Assembly: GCF_001591825.1 (NCBI RefSeq)
Contig: NZ_BCVQ01000007.1
Span: 62,001 to 126,000 of the forward strand
Source of the DNA: Rossellomorea vietnamensis NBRC 101237
GTDB taxonomy: Bacteria > Bacillota > Bacilli > Bacillales > Bacillaceae_B
Length of the DNA stretch: 64,000 nucleotides
Direction of reading: 5' to 3'
Positions 9,987-18,800 of the stretch are shown here, piece after piece. Positions within the stretch are counted from its first letter, which is position 1. Each line of letters begins with the position of its first letter. Both the position numbers and the translations under genes were made by a program. Under the pieces are notes generated by a model, which did no database searches, was not told where the DNA came from, and worked only from the letters and a program-made list of their open reading frames with translations.

Positions 9987-11693
9987 ATGGAACAGTTGTA
10001 TTTAGATAAACTCGTGCATGTAGATTTTGCTGTATTTTCTGATGGTCAGCAGATTGCTGAGCACCAGAGCGATTATAATCTAATTTTTAAAGAAGTCAAT
10101 CATCAGGTCAATTACTTAACGAGATTTGAGTTCTCTCTATGGAAGAACAATACAAACAGTAATTTGGTTTGGAAGGAAACAGTGATTCACCAAATAGGGA
10201 CCCCTTTTGATTTAAGAGAAGCTCTAACATCGCTTGATATCAATATCATTGTTATAAAGAATAAAAGCAAGAAGATTGTAGGTTATGTAACCATAAAAGA
10301 CTTACTGAGAGAAGCAGTTAACATGTATGATAAAATGCAAGCTTTTTTCCATACCATCATTGACACAATAGATAACTCGGTATCTGTTGTGGACAGAGAG
10401 GGAAAAACTATTGTATGGACAAAGGGTGCAGAAAATATTTTTTCCATACAAAAAGAGGATATATTAGGAGAGGATATGAAAAAATTCTTTCCTAAGGAAA
10501 TGCTATTAAATGAAGAAGCAATGGTGACAGGAAAAACATTTAGACACCATTTACATAAACCAAGAGAGGATTTGTTTGTGCTTATTAATATTAATCCTGT
10601 CCCACTAAATGGTGAAATTATAGGAGCAGTTGCTGCTGAAACAGATGTAACTAGTCATGTTTTGATGAATCAAGAATTATTAAAAGCATCATCGAGAATT
10701 CATGAACTACAGAAGGAGGTTTCAAGACTTAAAGAAACAGTTGACCCTTTTCAAAAAATCCGCGGGTCTAGTATTGAAATTAAGAATGCAATATCCTTAG
10801 CAAAGAAGATGAGTAAAACAAGTGCAAATGTTCTTTTACTTGGTGAGACAGGGGTAGGTAAAGAAGTTTTCGCTAAGGCAATTCATGATGAACACCGAGC
10901 AGATAAGCCATTTGTTGCTTTAAATAGTGGTGCTTTATCTCATGCTCTTTTCGAGAGTGAACTGTTTGGATATGCGAAGGGGACCTTCTCGGGAGGGGAT
11001 CCTAACGGAAAGATAGGGAAAATCGAGCTTGCTGGTGAAGGAACTTTATTTTTGGATGAAGTAGGTGACCTTCCACTAGAAATGCAAGTTAAGCTCTTAA
11101 GAGTATTGGAGAACAGAACATACTACTCTGTTGGTGGACTGGATATTAAGACAGTCAAATGTAGAGTAATAGCAGCAACGAACAAAGACTTAGAGGAATT
11201 GGTCAAAAAAGGAGAGTTTAGAGAAGACTTATATTATAGATTAAACACGTTATCAATTGATATTCCTCCTCTTAGAGAGAGAAAGCAGGATATTCTAGAG
11301 TTATTTCATCTGTTTATTTATGAAGCCTCTATAAAACATAATTGCGAAATTCACTATATAGCACCGCAAATTAATCAATTGTTACTAGAATATGATTGGC
11401 ATGGAAATATTAGAGAGTTAAAAAATGTAATTGAACGGATGGTTTTACTAGCAGAAGATGGTTATATAACACTAAATTTACTTCCGGAGAAAATCGCAAG
11501 CATTGATAAAACTAATTATTTACCTTCTTCTAAAGAGTTAGAAAGAGAAGTAAAGCAATATGAGAAACTAAAGATTTTAGAGGCCTTAGAGAGCGAAAAT
11601 GGAAATAAAACAGAGGCGGCAAAAAGGTTGGGAATCACAAGGGCTACTTTGTATAACAAAATGAGGAAACTTAATATAACAAGTTTTAGTTAA
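9987..11693 (+). CDS. sigma-54-dependent PAS/AAA+/Fis transcriptional activator
   Basis: A 568-residue enhancer-binding protein. Order: a CBS-like half (about 72-110), a PAS domain (about 118-222), a coiled linker, an AAA+ domain with Walker A GETGVGKE (286-293), Walker B TLFLDEVGD (353-361) and REDLYYRLN (412-420), then a Fis-type helix-turn-helix (about 537-562, NKTEAAKRLGITRATLYNKM). The loop that normally reads GAFTGA and contacts sigma-54 reads GTFSGG (332-337), an unusual variant. A perfect -24/-12 promoter lies 133 bases downstream, so the likely target is the next operon. PAS suggests response to a small ligand or redox signal. The ribosome binding site is AAGGGGG. Intact. Confidence 0.9.
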   Translation: MEQLYLDKLVHVDFAVFSDGQQIAEHQSDYNLIFKEVNHQVNYLTRFEFSLWKNNTNSNLVWKETVIHQIGTPFDLREALTSLDINIIVIKNKSKKIVGYVTIKDLLREAVNMYDKMQAFFHTIIDTIDNSVSVVDREGKTIVWTKGAENIFSIQKEDILGEDMKKFFPKEMLLNEEAMVTGKTFRHHLHKPREDLFVLININPVPLNGEIIGAVAAETDVTSHVLMNQELLKASSRIHELQKEVSRLKETVDPFQKIRGSSIEIKNAISLAKKMSKTSANVLLLGETGVGKEVFAKAIHDEHRADKPFVALNSGALSHALFESELFGYAKGTFSGGDPNGKIGKIELAGEGTLFLDEVGDLPLEMQVKLLRVLENRTYYSVGGLDIKTVKCRVIAATNKDLEELVKKGEFREDLYYRLNTLSIDIPPLRERKQDILELFHLFIYEASIKHNCEIHYIAPQINQLLLEYDWHGNIRELKNVIERMVLLAEDGYITLNLLPEKIASIDKTNYLPSSKELEREVKQYEKLKILEALESENGNKTEAAKRLGITRATLYNKMRKLNITSFS

Positions 11694-11719
11694 AGAGGAG
11701 GCTAGCCTTCTCTTTTTTT
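11694..11719 (+). terminator. terminator after the activator gene
   Basis: AGAGGAGGCT immediately followed by AGCCTTCTCT (one G-U pair) and a seven-T run; starts right after the stop codon. Confidence 0.85.
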
Positions 11720-11764
11720 GTGGTTAAATTCGCTTGTGTATCAATATTTAGACAATCTTTTAGA

Positions 11765-11786
11765 AGTGTAAAACATTATCGACACT
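11765..11786 (+). promoter_or_regulatory. candidate upstream activator site
   Basis: Dyad AGTGT-N12-ACACT about 40 bases upstream of the -24 element. Short and imperfect; position fits an enhancer for the neighbouring Fis-type activator. Confidence 0.25.
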
Positions 11787-11825
11787 GAATAGATGCTGAG
11801 AATATGTCCTTATTGGATTCATAGT

Positions 11826-11841
11826 TGGCACGTTTCTTGCA
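11826..11841 (+). promoter_or_regulatory. sigma-54 (-24/-12) promoter
   Basis: TGGCACGTTTCTTGCA matches the sigma-54 consensus TGGCAC-N5-TTGCW, with GG at 11827-11828 and GC at 11839-11840. It lies 29 bases before the start of the peptidase operon and downstream of a gene for a sigma-54 activator. Confidence 0.9.
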
Positions 11842-11869
11842 TGTGCGATGAGTGAGAGGAGGGGTTTTA

Positions 11870-12979
11870 TTGAAAGCTAGAATAACAAATTTACAGGAGT
11901 ACTTTAGAAGTAATGAATTGACTGGAGGCCTAATTACTTCGAAAAATAATATCTATTACCTATCAGGTTTCGATTACGAGCCACATGAACGCTTTGTAGG
12001 TATTTTTATCTTTGCCGAACATGACCCGATATTTGTTTTACCGGAAATGGAATTGGACATGCTTTTTAGTGCCGGTTGGGTCTATGATTATCTCAGTTAT
12101 ACTGACTCAGAAGATGTCTGGGATAAAATTAGAAGGCGCCTAGGTTTTAAGTTGAGTAAAAATGGTAGTATCGCAGTAGAAGAGAGTGACATATCTCTCA
12201 AATATATCCAAATGGTTAAAGCAGTACTACCAGAGGTAGATTTGAGAAACCTCGATAATAAACTATCTGAAATGCGGCTTATTAAAAATTTCGATGAGAT
12301 AAATAGCCTAAAGATTGCTGCTAAGTATGCTGACTACGCTGTCCATCTTGGTATTAATGCTTTATATGAAGGGGTTACCGAATTGGAGGTTTTGGGAGAG
12401 ATTGAATATCAATTGAAAAAGCGTGGCATTCGAGAAATGTCTTTTACACCCATGGTCTTATTCGGTAAAAATGCAAGTAATCCTCATGGTGTCACAAGTG
12501 AAAATAAGTTAAAAGCTGGTGACACGGTTATTTTTGATCTAGGTGTAAAATACAACGGCTATAGTTCAGATATTACTCGTACAGTTGTCTATAAAAAATC
12601 AAGTGATGAAATTGAGAAAATTTATGACATTGTATTAAAGGCGAATAGAGCCGCTCTTAAAGAGTGCAAAGTAGGTAACAGTATTAGCAAAATTGATGAA
12701 GCAGCTAGAAAGGTAATTGACGAGGGAGGATATTCGCAATATTTTCCCCACCGGATCGGTCATGGTTTGGGCATTGATGTCCATGAGGAGCCATCTCTTC
12801 ATTCAAATAATGAACAATTACTTAAAGCAGGGATGGTTCTCACAATCGAGCCGGGCATCTACCTACCTGGAGTTGGAGGAGTTCGAATAGAAGACGATAT
12901 TGTCATCATGGAAGAGGGTCCAGATTTATTAACAGAGTTTTGGAGAGATTTACAAGTAATAAGGGGGAAATTTAGATGA
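11870..12979 (+). CDS. M24 family metallopeptidase (Xaa-Pro dipeptidase type), first of two
   Basis: A 369-residue creatinase/prolidase-fold protein: an N-terminal domain (about 1-130) and a C-terminal pita-bread catalytic domain. Metal-ligand motifs are present: VIFDLGVKYNGYSSDITRT, HRIGHGLGIDVHEEP, TIEPGIYLPG and VRIEDDI. Such enzymes release proline from Xaa-Pro dipeptides in the cytoplasm, but creatinase-like activity cannot be excluded. The start is TTG 11870, 6 bases after GAGGAGGGG; the earlier in-frame GTG 11852 precedes that ribosome binding site. First gene behind the sigma-54 promoter; its last bases overlap the next start codon (ATGA), so the two peptidases are translationally coupled. 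Confidence 0.85.
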   Translation: MKARITNLQEYFRSNELTGGLITSKNNIYYLSGFDYEPHERFVGIFIFAEHDPIFVLPEMELDMLFSAGWVYDYLSYTDSEDVWDKIRRRLGFKLSKNGSIAVEESDISLKYIQMVKAVLPEVDLRNLDNKLSEMRLIKNFDEINSLKIAAKYADYAVHLGINALYEGVTELEVLGEIEYQLKKRGIREMSFTPMVLFGKNASNPHGVTSENKLKAGDTVIFDLGVKYNGYSSDITRTVVYKKSSDEIEKIYDIVLKANRAALKECKVGNSISKIDEAARKVIDEGGYSQYFPHRIGHGLGIDVHEEPSLHSNNEQLLKAGMVLTIEPGIYLPGVGGVRIEDDIVIMEEGPDLLTEFWRDLQVIRGKFR

Positions 12980-14037
12980 ATAGAATTGAAAAAGTGCAAA
13001 AGAAATTAGCCATATTAGGTGCACATGGCATTCTGATAACAAAGGATGTTAATCGCATGTACGTCACTGGATTTACTGGAACAGCAGGAGTGATACTTGT
13101 TACAAAAGAGGAAGCTGTATTGTTTACGGACTTTAGATATGATGAACAAGCTAAGAAAGAGGCAGTGAATGCTAGGGTTGTGATTCATCAAGGAAATATT
13201 ATTAAAGAAGTTAGTGATCTTATTAAACAATTAGGTTTACCAAGTTTACTTATTGAGGAAAACTCTATTTCATTTAAAACCTATGCTGAATTGCAAGAAC
13301 AATCAAATGTAGAACTAAGAGGGTCTAATCTATTAGTTGAGAGAATTAGAGAAATAAAGGAACCGGGCGAGGTAGAGAAGCTATCAAGAGCAGCGGAAAT
13401 TGCAGATGCAACTTTTTCAAAAGTAATAGATTTCATAAGGCCGGGAATCACAGAAATCGATATTAAGAATAAACTTGAGTTTACTATGAGAGAGTTAGGA
13501 GCAACCTCTTCTTCCTTTAACATGATTGTTGCATCTGGGGTAAGGGCTGCATTACCACATGGAATTGCTTCTTCCAAGGTAATTGCAGAAGGGGACATGG
13601 TCACTCTTGATTTCGGTGCACTCTACGATGGGTATTGTTCAGATATAACTAGAACCGTCTCTATTGGTAGACCAAAGGAACAATTCAAAGAAATCTTTGA
13701 TATCGTACACGAGGCTCTTTTAAGAGCGACAAAAGAAGTATCTCCACAGACACCGGCAAACTACATCGACTTCTTGACCAGAAGTTTAATTGAAAAACAC
13801 GGTTATGGAGAAAACTTTGGTCATTCAACAGGTCATGGACTGGGAATGGAAGTTCACGAACCATTACGAGTATCTAAAGAAAGTGAAGAGGTATTACAAA
13901 AAGGAATGGTAATTACTATTGAGCCCGGCATTTATATTCCTGGCTTTGGGGGTTGCCGTATTGAGGATGATATCTTGGTCACCGAAGACGGATATCTTTC
14001 ATTGACTCAGGCACCGAGAGATTTAATAATTCTGTAA
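12976..14037 (+). CDS. M24 family Xaa-Pro peptidase (PepQ/YqhT-like), second of two
   Basis: 353 residues, similar in size and motifs to Bacillus YqhT/PepQ proline dipeptidases: VTLDFGALYDGYCSDITRT, GHSTGHGLGMEVHE, TIEPGIYIPG and CRIEDDI supply the five metal ligands. It overlaps the previous gene by 4 bases. A tandem pair of diverged M24 peptidases next to a transporter and proline dehydrogenase argues for hydrolysis of proline-containing peptides or derivatives. Intact. Exact substrate not readable from sequence. Confidence 0.87.
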   Translation: MNRIEKVQKKLAILGAHGILITKDVNRMYVTGFTGTAGVILVTKEEAVLFTDFRYDEQAKKEAVNARVVIHQGNIIKEVSDLIKQLGLPSLLIEENSISFKTYAELQEQSNVELRGSNLLVERIREIKEPGEVEKLSRAAEIADATFSKVIDFIRPGITEIDIKNKLEFTMRELGATSSSFNMIVASGVRAALPHGIASSKVIAEGDMVTLDFGALYDGYCSDITRTVSIGRPKEQFKEIFDIVHEALLRATKEVSPQTPANYIDFLTRSLIEKHGYGENFGHSTGHGLGMEVHEPLRVSKESEEVLQKGMVITIEPGIYIPGFGGCRIEDDILVTEDGYLSLTQAPRDLIIL

Positions 14038-14047
14038 AAGTAATGTT

Positions 14048-14068
14048 AGAGCCGGGAGACCTGGCTCT
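14048..14068 (+). promoter_or_regulatory. intercistronic hairpin between pepQ-like and eutH-like genes
   Basis: AGAGCC-GGG-AGA-CCT-GGCTCT forms a compact hairpin between the second peptidase stop and the transporter start. It has no T run, so it is more likely an RNA processing/stability element than a terminator. Confidence 0.5.
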
Positions 14069-14090
14069 AACTCACCAAGGTGGGACTATC

Positions 14091-15359
14091 TTGAATGAAC
14101 TGATTATATTTGTAATCACTATCTTTGCAGTTTTAGGTGGTTTAGATAAGTTAGCGGGAAATAAGTTTGGAATTGGTGAGGAGTTTGCCAAGGCCTTTCA
14201 GAGTATGGGAGCTATATCCCTATCCATGATTGGTATCATATCCTTGGCGCCAGTCTTAGCGAATCTTTTAATGCCCATCATTACACCCATATATTTATTT
14301 TTAGGTTCTGACCCCTCCATGTTTGCATCTACTATATTTGCATTAGATATGGGAGGATACAAATTGTCTATGGAAATGGCCAAAGAGGCTCAAGCAGCAG
14401 ACTTTTCTTGGGTTTTTTTGGGTACGATGATGGGGCCAACTCTTGTATTTACAATCCCAGTAGCTCTGAATTTAATATCCAAGGAAGATCAGCCTTTCTT
14501 TGCGAAAGGCATTCTTATCGGACTAATGACAATTCCCTTAGGATGTATCGTTGGCGGGATGATTGCTGGCTTTGAACTATGGTGGATGCTTAGAAATCTA
14601 ATACCAACTATAGGAATTTCAATTGTCATTATGATCTCACTAGCAAAATATCCAAAGTTGACAACACGATTTTTCATTATCTTTTCGAAGGTCATTGAAA
14701 GCGTTCTGATGATTGGTTTGGTCATTATTATCTTTCAAACATTGACAGGTGTTGAATGGATAGATAATCTGGTTCCGATTTCGGAAAGCTTTAAAACTGT
14801 AGGAAACATAACTATTATTCTTGCTGGAGCATTTCCCCTTATATTTATTTTACAAAAACTCCTTAAAGAGCCTTTTAAGAAACTAGGGATGAAAATTGGG
14901 ATGAATGATCATGCTTTGGTAGGTTTATTGTCATCTCTTGCTCATCATGTTCCAATGTTTTCAAATTTTAAAGCTATCGATAATAGAGGGAAGGTTGTCA
15001 ATACATCATTTGCAGTGAGTGGTTCTTTTGTGATGGGGAGTCATTTAGGCTTTGTCGCTGCAGTAGATCAGGCTTTTATAATACCGATGATTGTAGGAAA
15101 ATTGACTGCTGGAATTTTAGCAGTATCTGTAGCATACCTAGTTACAAATAATGATAGACTAAATAAATCTATTAAAGAGGGAAAAAACATGGGGATCAAA
15201 AGTAAAGAAAACTTTAACACTCTTATCAATAAATATCGCTTAGAAATCTTAAACGATAAGGAATTGTTAGAAAAGATTGAAATTGAGATAGAGAACCGTC
15301 AGATTAATGGCGTGGAAGGTACAAAGGATAATACAAAAGATTCTCAAAAGTCATCTTAG
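14091..15359 (+). CDS. EutH-like integral membrane transporter
   Basis: About 422 residues with some ten hydrophobic helices. Conserved EutH stretches are visible: SMGAISLSMIGIISLAPVLA, PSMFASTIFALDMGGYKL, MMGPTLVFTIPVAL and a late HVPMFSNFKAIDNRGKV. EutH proteins move ethanolamine across the membrane, but here no eut genes are near; the neighbours are Xaa-Pro peptidases and proline dehydrogenase, so a proline-containing peptide or related amine is the more likely cargo (inference). The start is TTG 14091 after AAGGTGGG, giving a membrane-appropriate N-terminus NELIIFVITIF; the upstream ATG 14043 would add 16 odd residues. The C-terminal tail is charged. Intact. Confidence 0.8.
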   Translation: MNELIIFVITIFAVLGGLDKLAGNKFGIGEEFAKAFQSMGAISLSMIGIISLAPVLANLLMPIITPIYLFLGSDPSMFASTIFALDMGGYKLSMEMAKEAQAADFSWVFLGTMMGPTLVFTIPVALNLISKEDQPFFAKGILIGLMTIPLGCIVGGMIAGFELWWMLRNLIPTIGISIVIMISLAKYPKLTTRFFIIFSKVIESVLMIGLVIIIFQTLTGVEWIDNLVPISESFKTVGNITIILAGAFPLIFILQKLLKEPFKKLGMKIGMNDHALVGLLSSLAHHVPMFSNFKAIDNRGKVVNTSFAVSGSFVMGSHLGFVAAVDQAFIIPMIVGKLTAGILAVSVAYLVTNNDRLNKSIKEGKNMGIKSKENFNTLINKYRLEILNDKELLEKIEIEIENRQINGVEGTKDNTKDSQKSS

Positions 15360-15373
15360 GAGGAACCACGTCT

Positions 15374-16287
15374 ATGGAAAAAGTAATGAAAAAGTCACTT
15401 TTATTTTTATCAGGAAATGCTTTCTTTACTAAAATAGCAAAAAAATATGGCCTGCAGTATGGAGCATCAAGATTTGTAGCAGGGGAGACAATCCATCATG
15501 CAACAAAAGTAATAAAAAGTATTAATGAGAAAGGTTTTAAGGTAACAATAGATCATTTAGGAGAATTTGTTGAAGATAGATTAGAAGCAGATGAAAATGC
15601 GGATGAATGCATTGTAGCCATAAAAGAAATCGCCTCTAAAGAGTTAGACTCACGGGTATCCTTGAAGCTAACGTCTATAGGATTAGATATTTCAGAAAAA
15701 GTAGCCCTTGATAATATGAATCGGATTATGAAGGTAGCTGAAGAGTATAAGGTATTTGTGACAATAGACATGGAAAGCTATTCCCGTTGTCACTCTACTA
15801 TTGAATTATATAAAAAATTAAAAAGCCGATACGAGAATATAGGGACCGTAATTCAAGCTATCTTCATAGATCAGAATCAGACATTGTGGAACTAAACTCT
15901 TTATCTCCAAATCTAAGGTTAGTAAAAGGAGCATATAAGGAATCTCACTATGTAGCTTTTCCGAAGAAAAAGGATGTAGATGATAATTTTCAGAAACTAA
16001 TTTGTATGCATTTACTAAATGGTAATTTCACAGCAATTGCATCTCATGATGATAGAATAATTGACTTTACAAAGACTTTTGTTCAGAACAATAACATACC
16101 AAAAGAACAGTTCGAATTTCAGATGCTTTATGGAATTTGCAAAGAGAGGCAACAGCAACTTCTAGAAGAAGGGTATCAGGTAAGAGTTTATTTACCATAC
16201 GGTAAGGATTGGTATGGATACTTAATGAGAAGGATGGCAGAGAGGCCAGCAAATGTTCAATTTGTATTAAAAGGGATGTTTAAGTAA
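15374..16287 (+). pseudogene. putB: proline dehydrogenase, one frameshift
   Basis: Two frames join into a protein of about 304 residues, the size of Bacillus proline dehydrogenase, the FAD enzyme that oxidises proline to pyrroline-5-carboxylate. Frame one runs from ATG 15374 (ribosome binding site GGAGGA) to about 15860. After loss of one base in CAAGCTATCTTC the sequence continues HRSESDIVELNSLSPN, then LRLVKGAYKES and the substrate-binding motif RRMAERPANV. Both halves are well conserved, so the break is recent or a sequencing error. It belongs to the sigma-54 operon, 14 bases after the EutH-like gene, and explains how released proline would be used. Confidence 0.85.
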
Positions 16288-16323
16288 TTTAGTTATAATT
16301 TAATCGGGGGATTATATAAAATA

Positions 16324-16518
16324 ATGAGAGCATTTGATGAATATTTACTGTCGCTTCCTGAAGAGAAGCGACCTATTTTATTATTGCAGGCTTTAAAGGA
16401 GCATGACTTTGAAACGTATATACACTCAGTAAATGTAGCTATTTATATGTCTTATTTTGCAGAATATCTTAATTTCCCAAAGGATGAGAGGAAAGTAATC
16501 ACTGACTTTGCAACGTAA
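16324..16518 (+). pseudogene. N-terminal stub of an HD/HD-GYP domain protein
   Basis: 64 residues starting ATG 16324 behind CGGGGG, ending at TAA 16516. The segment ETYIHSVNVAIYMSYFAEYL looks like the first helices of an HD-GYP or HD phosphohydrolase domain (the His of HSVNVA), but the rest of the domain is absent. The IS4-family element follows directly, so the gene was probably cut by that insertion. Last reading frame of the sigma-54 operon. Confidence 0.5.
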
Positions 16519-16590
16519 TTCCAATATCAACCAAGTTTGTTTGCCTTTGTGATTAGTTACTTACTTAGTTAGCTTTAAAAACAAAAAAAG

Positions 16591-17888
16591 GAACACCCTT
16601 CTAAATCAACAAGTTACCAAGCGAGTTAGCGCTTGCTTATTCAGTTACTGATGGATGATTTGAATGGTCTTCATTTTCTTGGGATGTTTTCTTGGGCGTC
16701 CGGGTTTTCCTTTCTTTCGCCTTCCTTTAGACGTTTTACTTGGCTTCCTAAACATAGCTTTCATAAAGTCGTCCCATGGGTCTCCCCAGTAGTGACGGAG
16801 GGTTTGGAGTATTCTCCAAACGGATTTATCTGAGTTAGTGTGTATTTTTACCAATTCACAGAGGCCATAGGCAATCATTCCGAGCCATAGCTGGTTCCAT
16901 ACTGCTTCTTTGGCAAAACTGTAGAACCTCACCAGTTTGAGGTATTGTTTAATCCATTTGAAGAAGAGCTCAATCTTCCATCGTTGGCGATAGATTTCTG
17001 CGATTTCACTCGCAGTTAAGTCCCGGCGGTTCGTAACGACCCTGTATTTTTTGGATTCCTCATCAAGAAATTCGACTAGGCGGAATGAAATCATTTCATC
17101 CGTTTTTGGATGCTTCACTTGGACCTCCGCGTCCAAGACAATATTCGGCTCGTCTCCGATCTTGTTTTTACTGACGATAGTTAGCTTTGAATTTGCTTTT
17201 ACTCTGGCAACGAATTTGAGTTTCCTTTTTATTAAATCCGAATAGAGGGGGTAACTGATATACCCTCTATCGTAGATATAAGTGACATCCTGATCGATGA
17301 TCAGTTCAGTAGCGACTTCCTTGTCATCAACGCCAGTAGTTGAAAAAACCGTTTTGCCAGGGTAATACGTTTCCTCATCGGCGACAACCAAACAGAGGTG
17401 AAGCTTCACACCATTGTTTTGTCGGGTGGCATAAGCCCATTCACCTGCCTTGGAAGGAAGTGAGAACTGAGAAGAGTCCACAGGCGCCAGCTTTCCTAGA
17501 TTTTCAAAGCCAGGTTGATGTTTAAGAGACTGGTCAATCTGATTGAAAATCCGATAGGCGGTTTCTTGTAAGAGACCCGTCGGCAGCTTCTGAAGCTTCC
17601 TGTTGATAGAAGATTCATGGATACTCTCCAGATGAAGCAGATCTTGGAACTCTTCCTTGGACCTGAGATTTTCACTTAAATCCCATAAGCATTCATGCTT
17701 CATGAGCATTCCTTCGACTGCCATCGTAATGACATGGCCGGAAAATAATTTGTGAGCTTTATGGTCCATGAAGGGGTCACGATAATTCTCAAGATTTAAC
17801 AGTCCCAAACACTTTTGAACTACAGTTGGATCGGGTATAGAATCCATAGAGTTCATAAGAATCCTCCTTTGTAGAATTAAGGGTGTTG
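16591..17888 (-). mobile_element. IS4-family insertion sequence (minimal extent)
   Basis: One transposase gene flanked by matching AACACCCTT (16592-16600) and AAGGGTGTT (17879-17887) in inverted orientation. The true ends could lie further out: GCCTTTGTGA near 16551 and the inverse of GCATTTGTGA near 18018-18027 also resemble each other, which would place the structured repeat 17896-18022 inside the element. No clear target-site duplication was found by eye. Confidence 0.6.
16645..17856 (-). CDS. IS4-family DDE transposase
   Basis: 403 residues, intact. DDE residues are in LAPVDSSQF, YIYDRGY and the IS4 signature YRQRWKIELFFKWIKQYL, whose Glu completes the triad. The C-terminus is Lys/Arg-rich. 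The gene starts at ATG 17856, preceded on its strand by AGGAGGATTC. Transcription is opposite to the upstream operon, whose distal gene it appears to have truncated. Confidence 0.93.
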   Translation of the reverse strand: MNSMDSIPDPTVVQKCLGLLNLENYRDPFMDHKAHKLFSGHVITMAVEGMLMKHECLWDLSENLRSKEEFQDLLHLESIHESSINRKLQKLPTGLLQETAYRIFNQIDQSLKHQPGFENLGKLAPVDSSQFSLPSKAGEWAYATRQNNGVKLHLCLVVADEETYYPGKTVFSTTGVDDKEVATELIIDQDVTYIYDRGYISYPLYSDLIKRKLKFVARVKANSKLTIVSKNKIGDEPNIVLDAEVQVKHPKTDEMISFRLVEFLDEESKKYRVVTNRRDLTASEIAEIYRQRWKIELFFKWIKQYLKLVRFYSFAKEAVWNQLWLGMIAYGLCELVKIHTNSDKSVWRILQTLRHYWGDPWDDFMKAMFRKPSKTSKGRRKKGKPGRPRKHPKKMKTIQIIHQ

Positions 17889-17895
17889 GGTAATG

Positions 17896-18022
17896 TTAAA
17901 ATGGGACTTTATTTGTCAGATGCTTTGTTCTAGCTGCATTTCAATATAAGTGGGAGGTTAATTCCCAGTATTGTGTGTCATTTAAATCAGCAGAAACTGT
18001 TTCATTTTAAATGACGGTCACA
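17896..18022 (+). repeat. structured intergenic repeat, copy 2
   Basis: Matches 445-583. Hairpin 1: TGGGAG (17951-17956) with TTCCCA (17962-17967), changed but still pairable relative to copy 1. Hairpin 2: TCATTTAAA (17978-17986) with TTTAAATGA (18006-18014). It contains the shared AGCAGAAACTGTTTC and ends in GGTCACA. It is immediately upstream of the IS4 transposase (on its strand), so it could be that element's 5' region. Confidence 0.55.
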
Positions 18023-18023
18023 A

Positions 18024-18173
18024 ATGCTTTATAACATACCATTTTTCTTAGTTATTATTGCAATTAACATGGGAACATTCTTATTAATTAATCTAAAGTA
18101 TAAGAAATGGCCATTATGGCTACATGTAGTGTTTGATCGAGTGTATTTGATTAGAAAAAATCCTTCCTCATAA
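18024..18173 (+). CDS. possible 49-residue membrane peptide
   Basis: ATG 18024 to TAA 18171: one strong hydrophobic helix (FFLVIIAINMGTFLLINL) then a basic tail. No convincing ribosome binding site, and it overlaps the helicase remnant in another frame. Possibly a truncated gene end. Confidence 0.25.
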   Translation: MLYNIPFFLVIIAINMGTFLLINLKYKKWPLWLHVVFDRVYLIRKNPSS

Positions 18174-18333
18174 ATCGGCATTGTCTTCAGATGAACAAGA
18201 TGATAGGAGTCAATCGACCGAGGATGCGATTGAAAAGGAACGCAGGCTTGCATATGTAGGAATCACCAGGGCTAAGTCTGAATTATATTTATCCTCCCCT
18301 AAAGAGTACCATAATAAAGAATCCAAATTTTAA
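18154..18333 (+). pseudogene. C-terminal remnant of a UvrD/Rep-type DNA helicase
   Basis: One frame reads KILPHKSALSS, an acidic linker, then EKERRLAYVGITRAKSELYL, the unmistakable motif VI region of UvrD/PcrA superfamily 1 helicases, followed by a short tail and a natural stop (TAA 18331). There is no start and no upstream helicase body; the frame is closed at 18148. The body was lost, probably with the adjacent IS4 insertion. Confidence 0.75.
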
Positions 18334-18431
18334 GGTTTCTTACTGTGGCATTGGATTCAAAACAGGAAGCTAGAAAAAATAGTGTTTAGTAGAGTTAATG
18401 GTCAGCTCAAATAACGAAGGAGTGAAAGACC

Positions 18432-18707
18432 ATGGAAACAGTTGAATTAAGCCCAAATGAAGTTTCAAGTGAACAGTTACGAAAGATGAAACACGCTTTG
18501 AGGCTAGGTGGAAAAAGCAAACCATATCGAAATTATGTCTCTTTAAATAGTCCTACCGAAGACTGGGAGGACTTGATAAATAAGGGGTTTGCTAATAAGT
18601 GCAAAGGTATAAATGGAGATTCATCCGTGATTTAGTACGTTACTTTTAACGCAACAAAACTGATATACAGCAAGAGAATGTCAAAGAAATACTACGACGA
18701 ACTTTAG
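18432..18707 (+). pseudogene. small unknown protein interrupted by an in-frame TAG
   Basis: ATG 18432 with AAGGAGTG upstream. The first 67 codons end at TAG 18633, but the same frame continues with plausible coding sequence (YVTFNATKLIYSKRMSKKYY) to a second stop at 18705, giving 90 residues if the TAG is read through. Hydrophilic, family not recognised. A nonsense mutation is the simplest reading. Confidence 0.5.
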
Positions 18708-18757
18708 CTGAACAATCAATAGAGTGCCAAAACATAAATATATTTATACGCATATGA

Positions 18758-18800
18758 AAAATAACATCCCCATATCAATGATAGTGGGGATGTTATTTTT
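18758..18800 (+). terminator. bidirectional terminator
   Basis: Perfect stem AAATAACATCCCC / GGGGATGTTATTT with a 14-base loop, followed by T on the plus strand and A before it. It separates convergent small genes. Confidence 0.85.

Noticed and set aside
14091-15359. Calling this an ethanolamine utilisation locus
   Set aside because: No eutB/C, eut shell or regulator genes are present; the neighbours concern proline peptides.
17051-17525. Plus-strand frames inside the IS4 transposase
   Set aside because: Antisense shadows of a complete DDE transposase.
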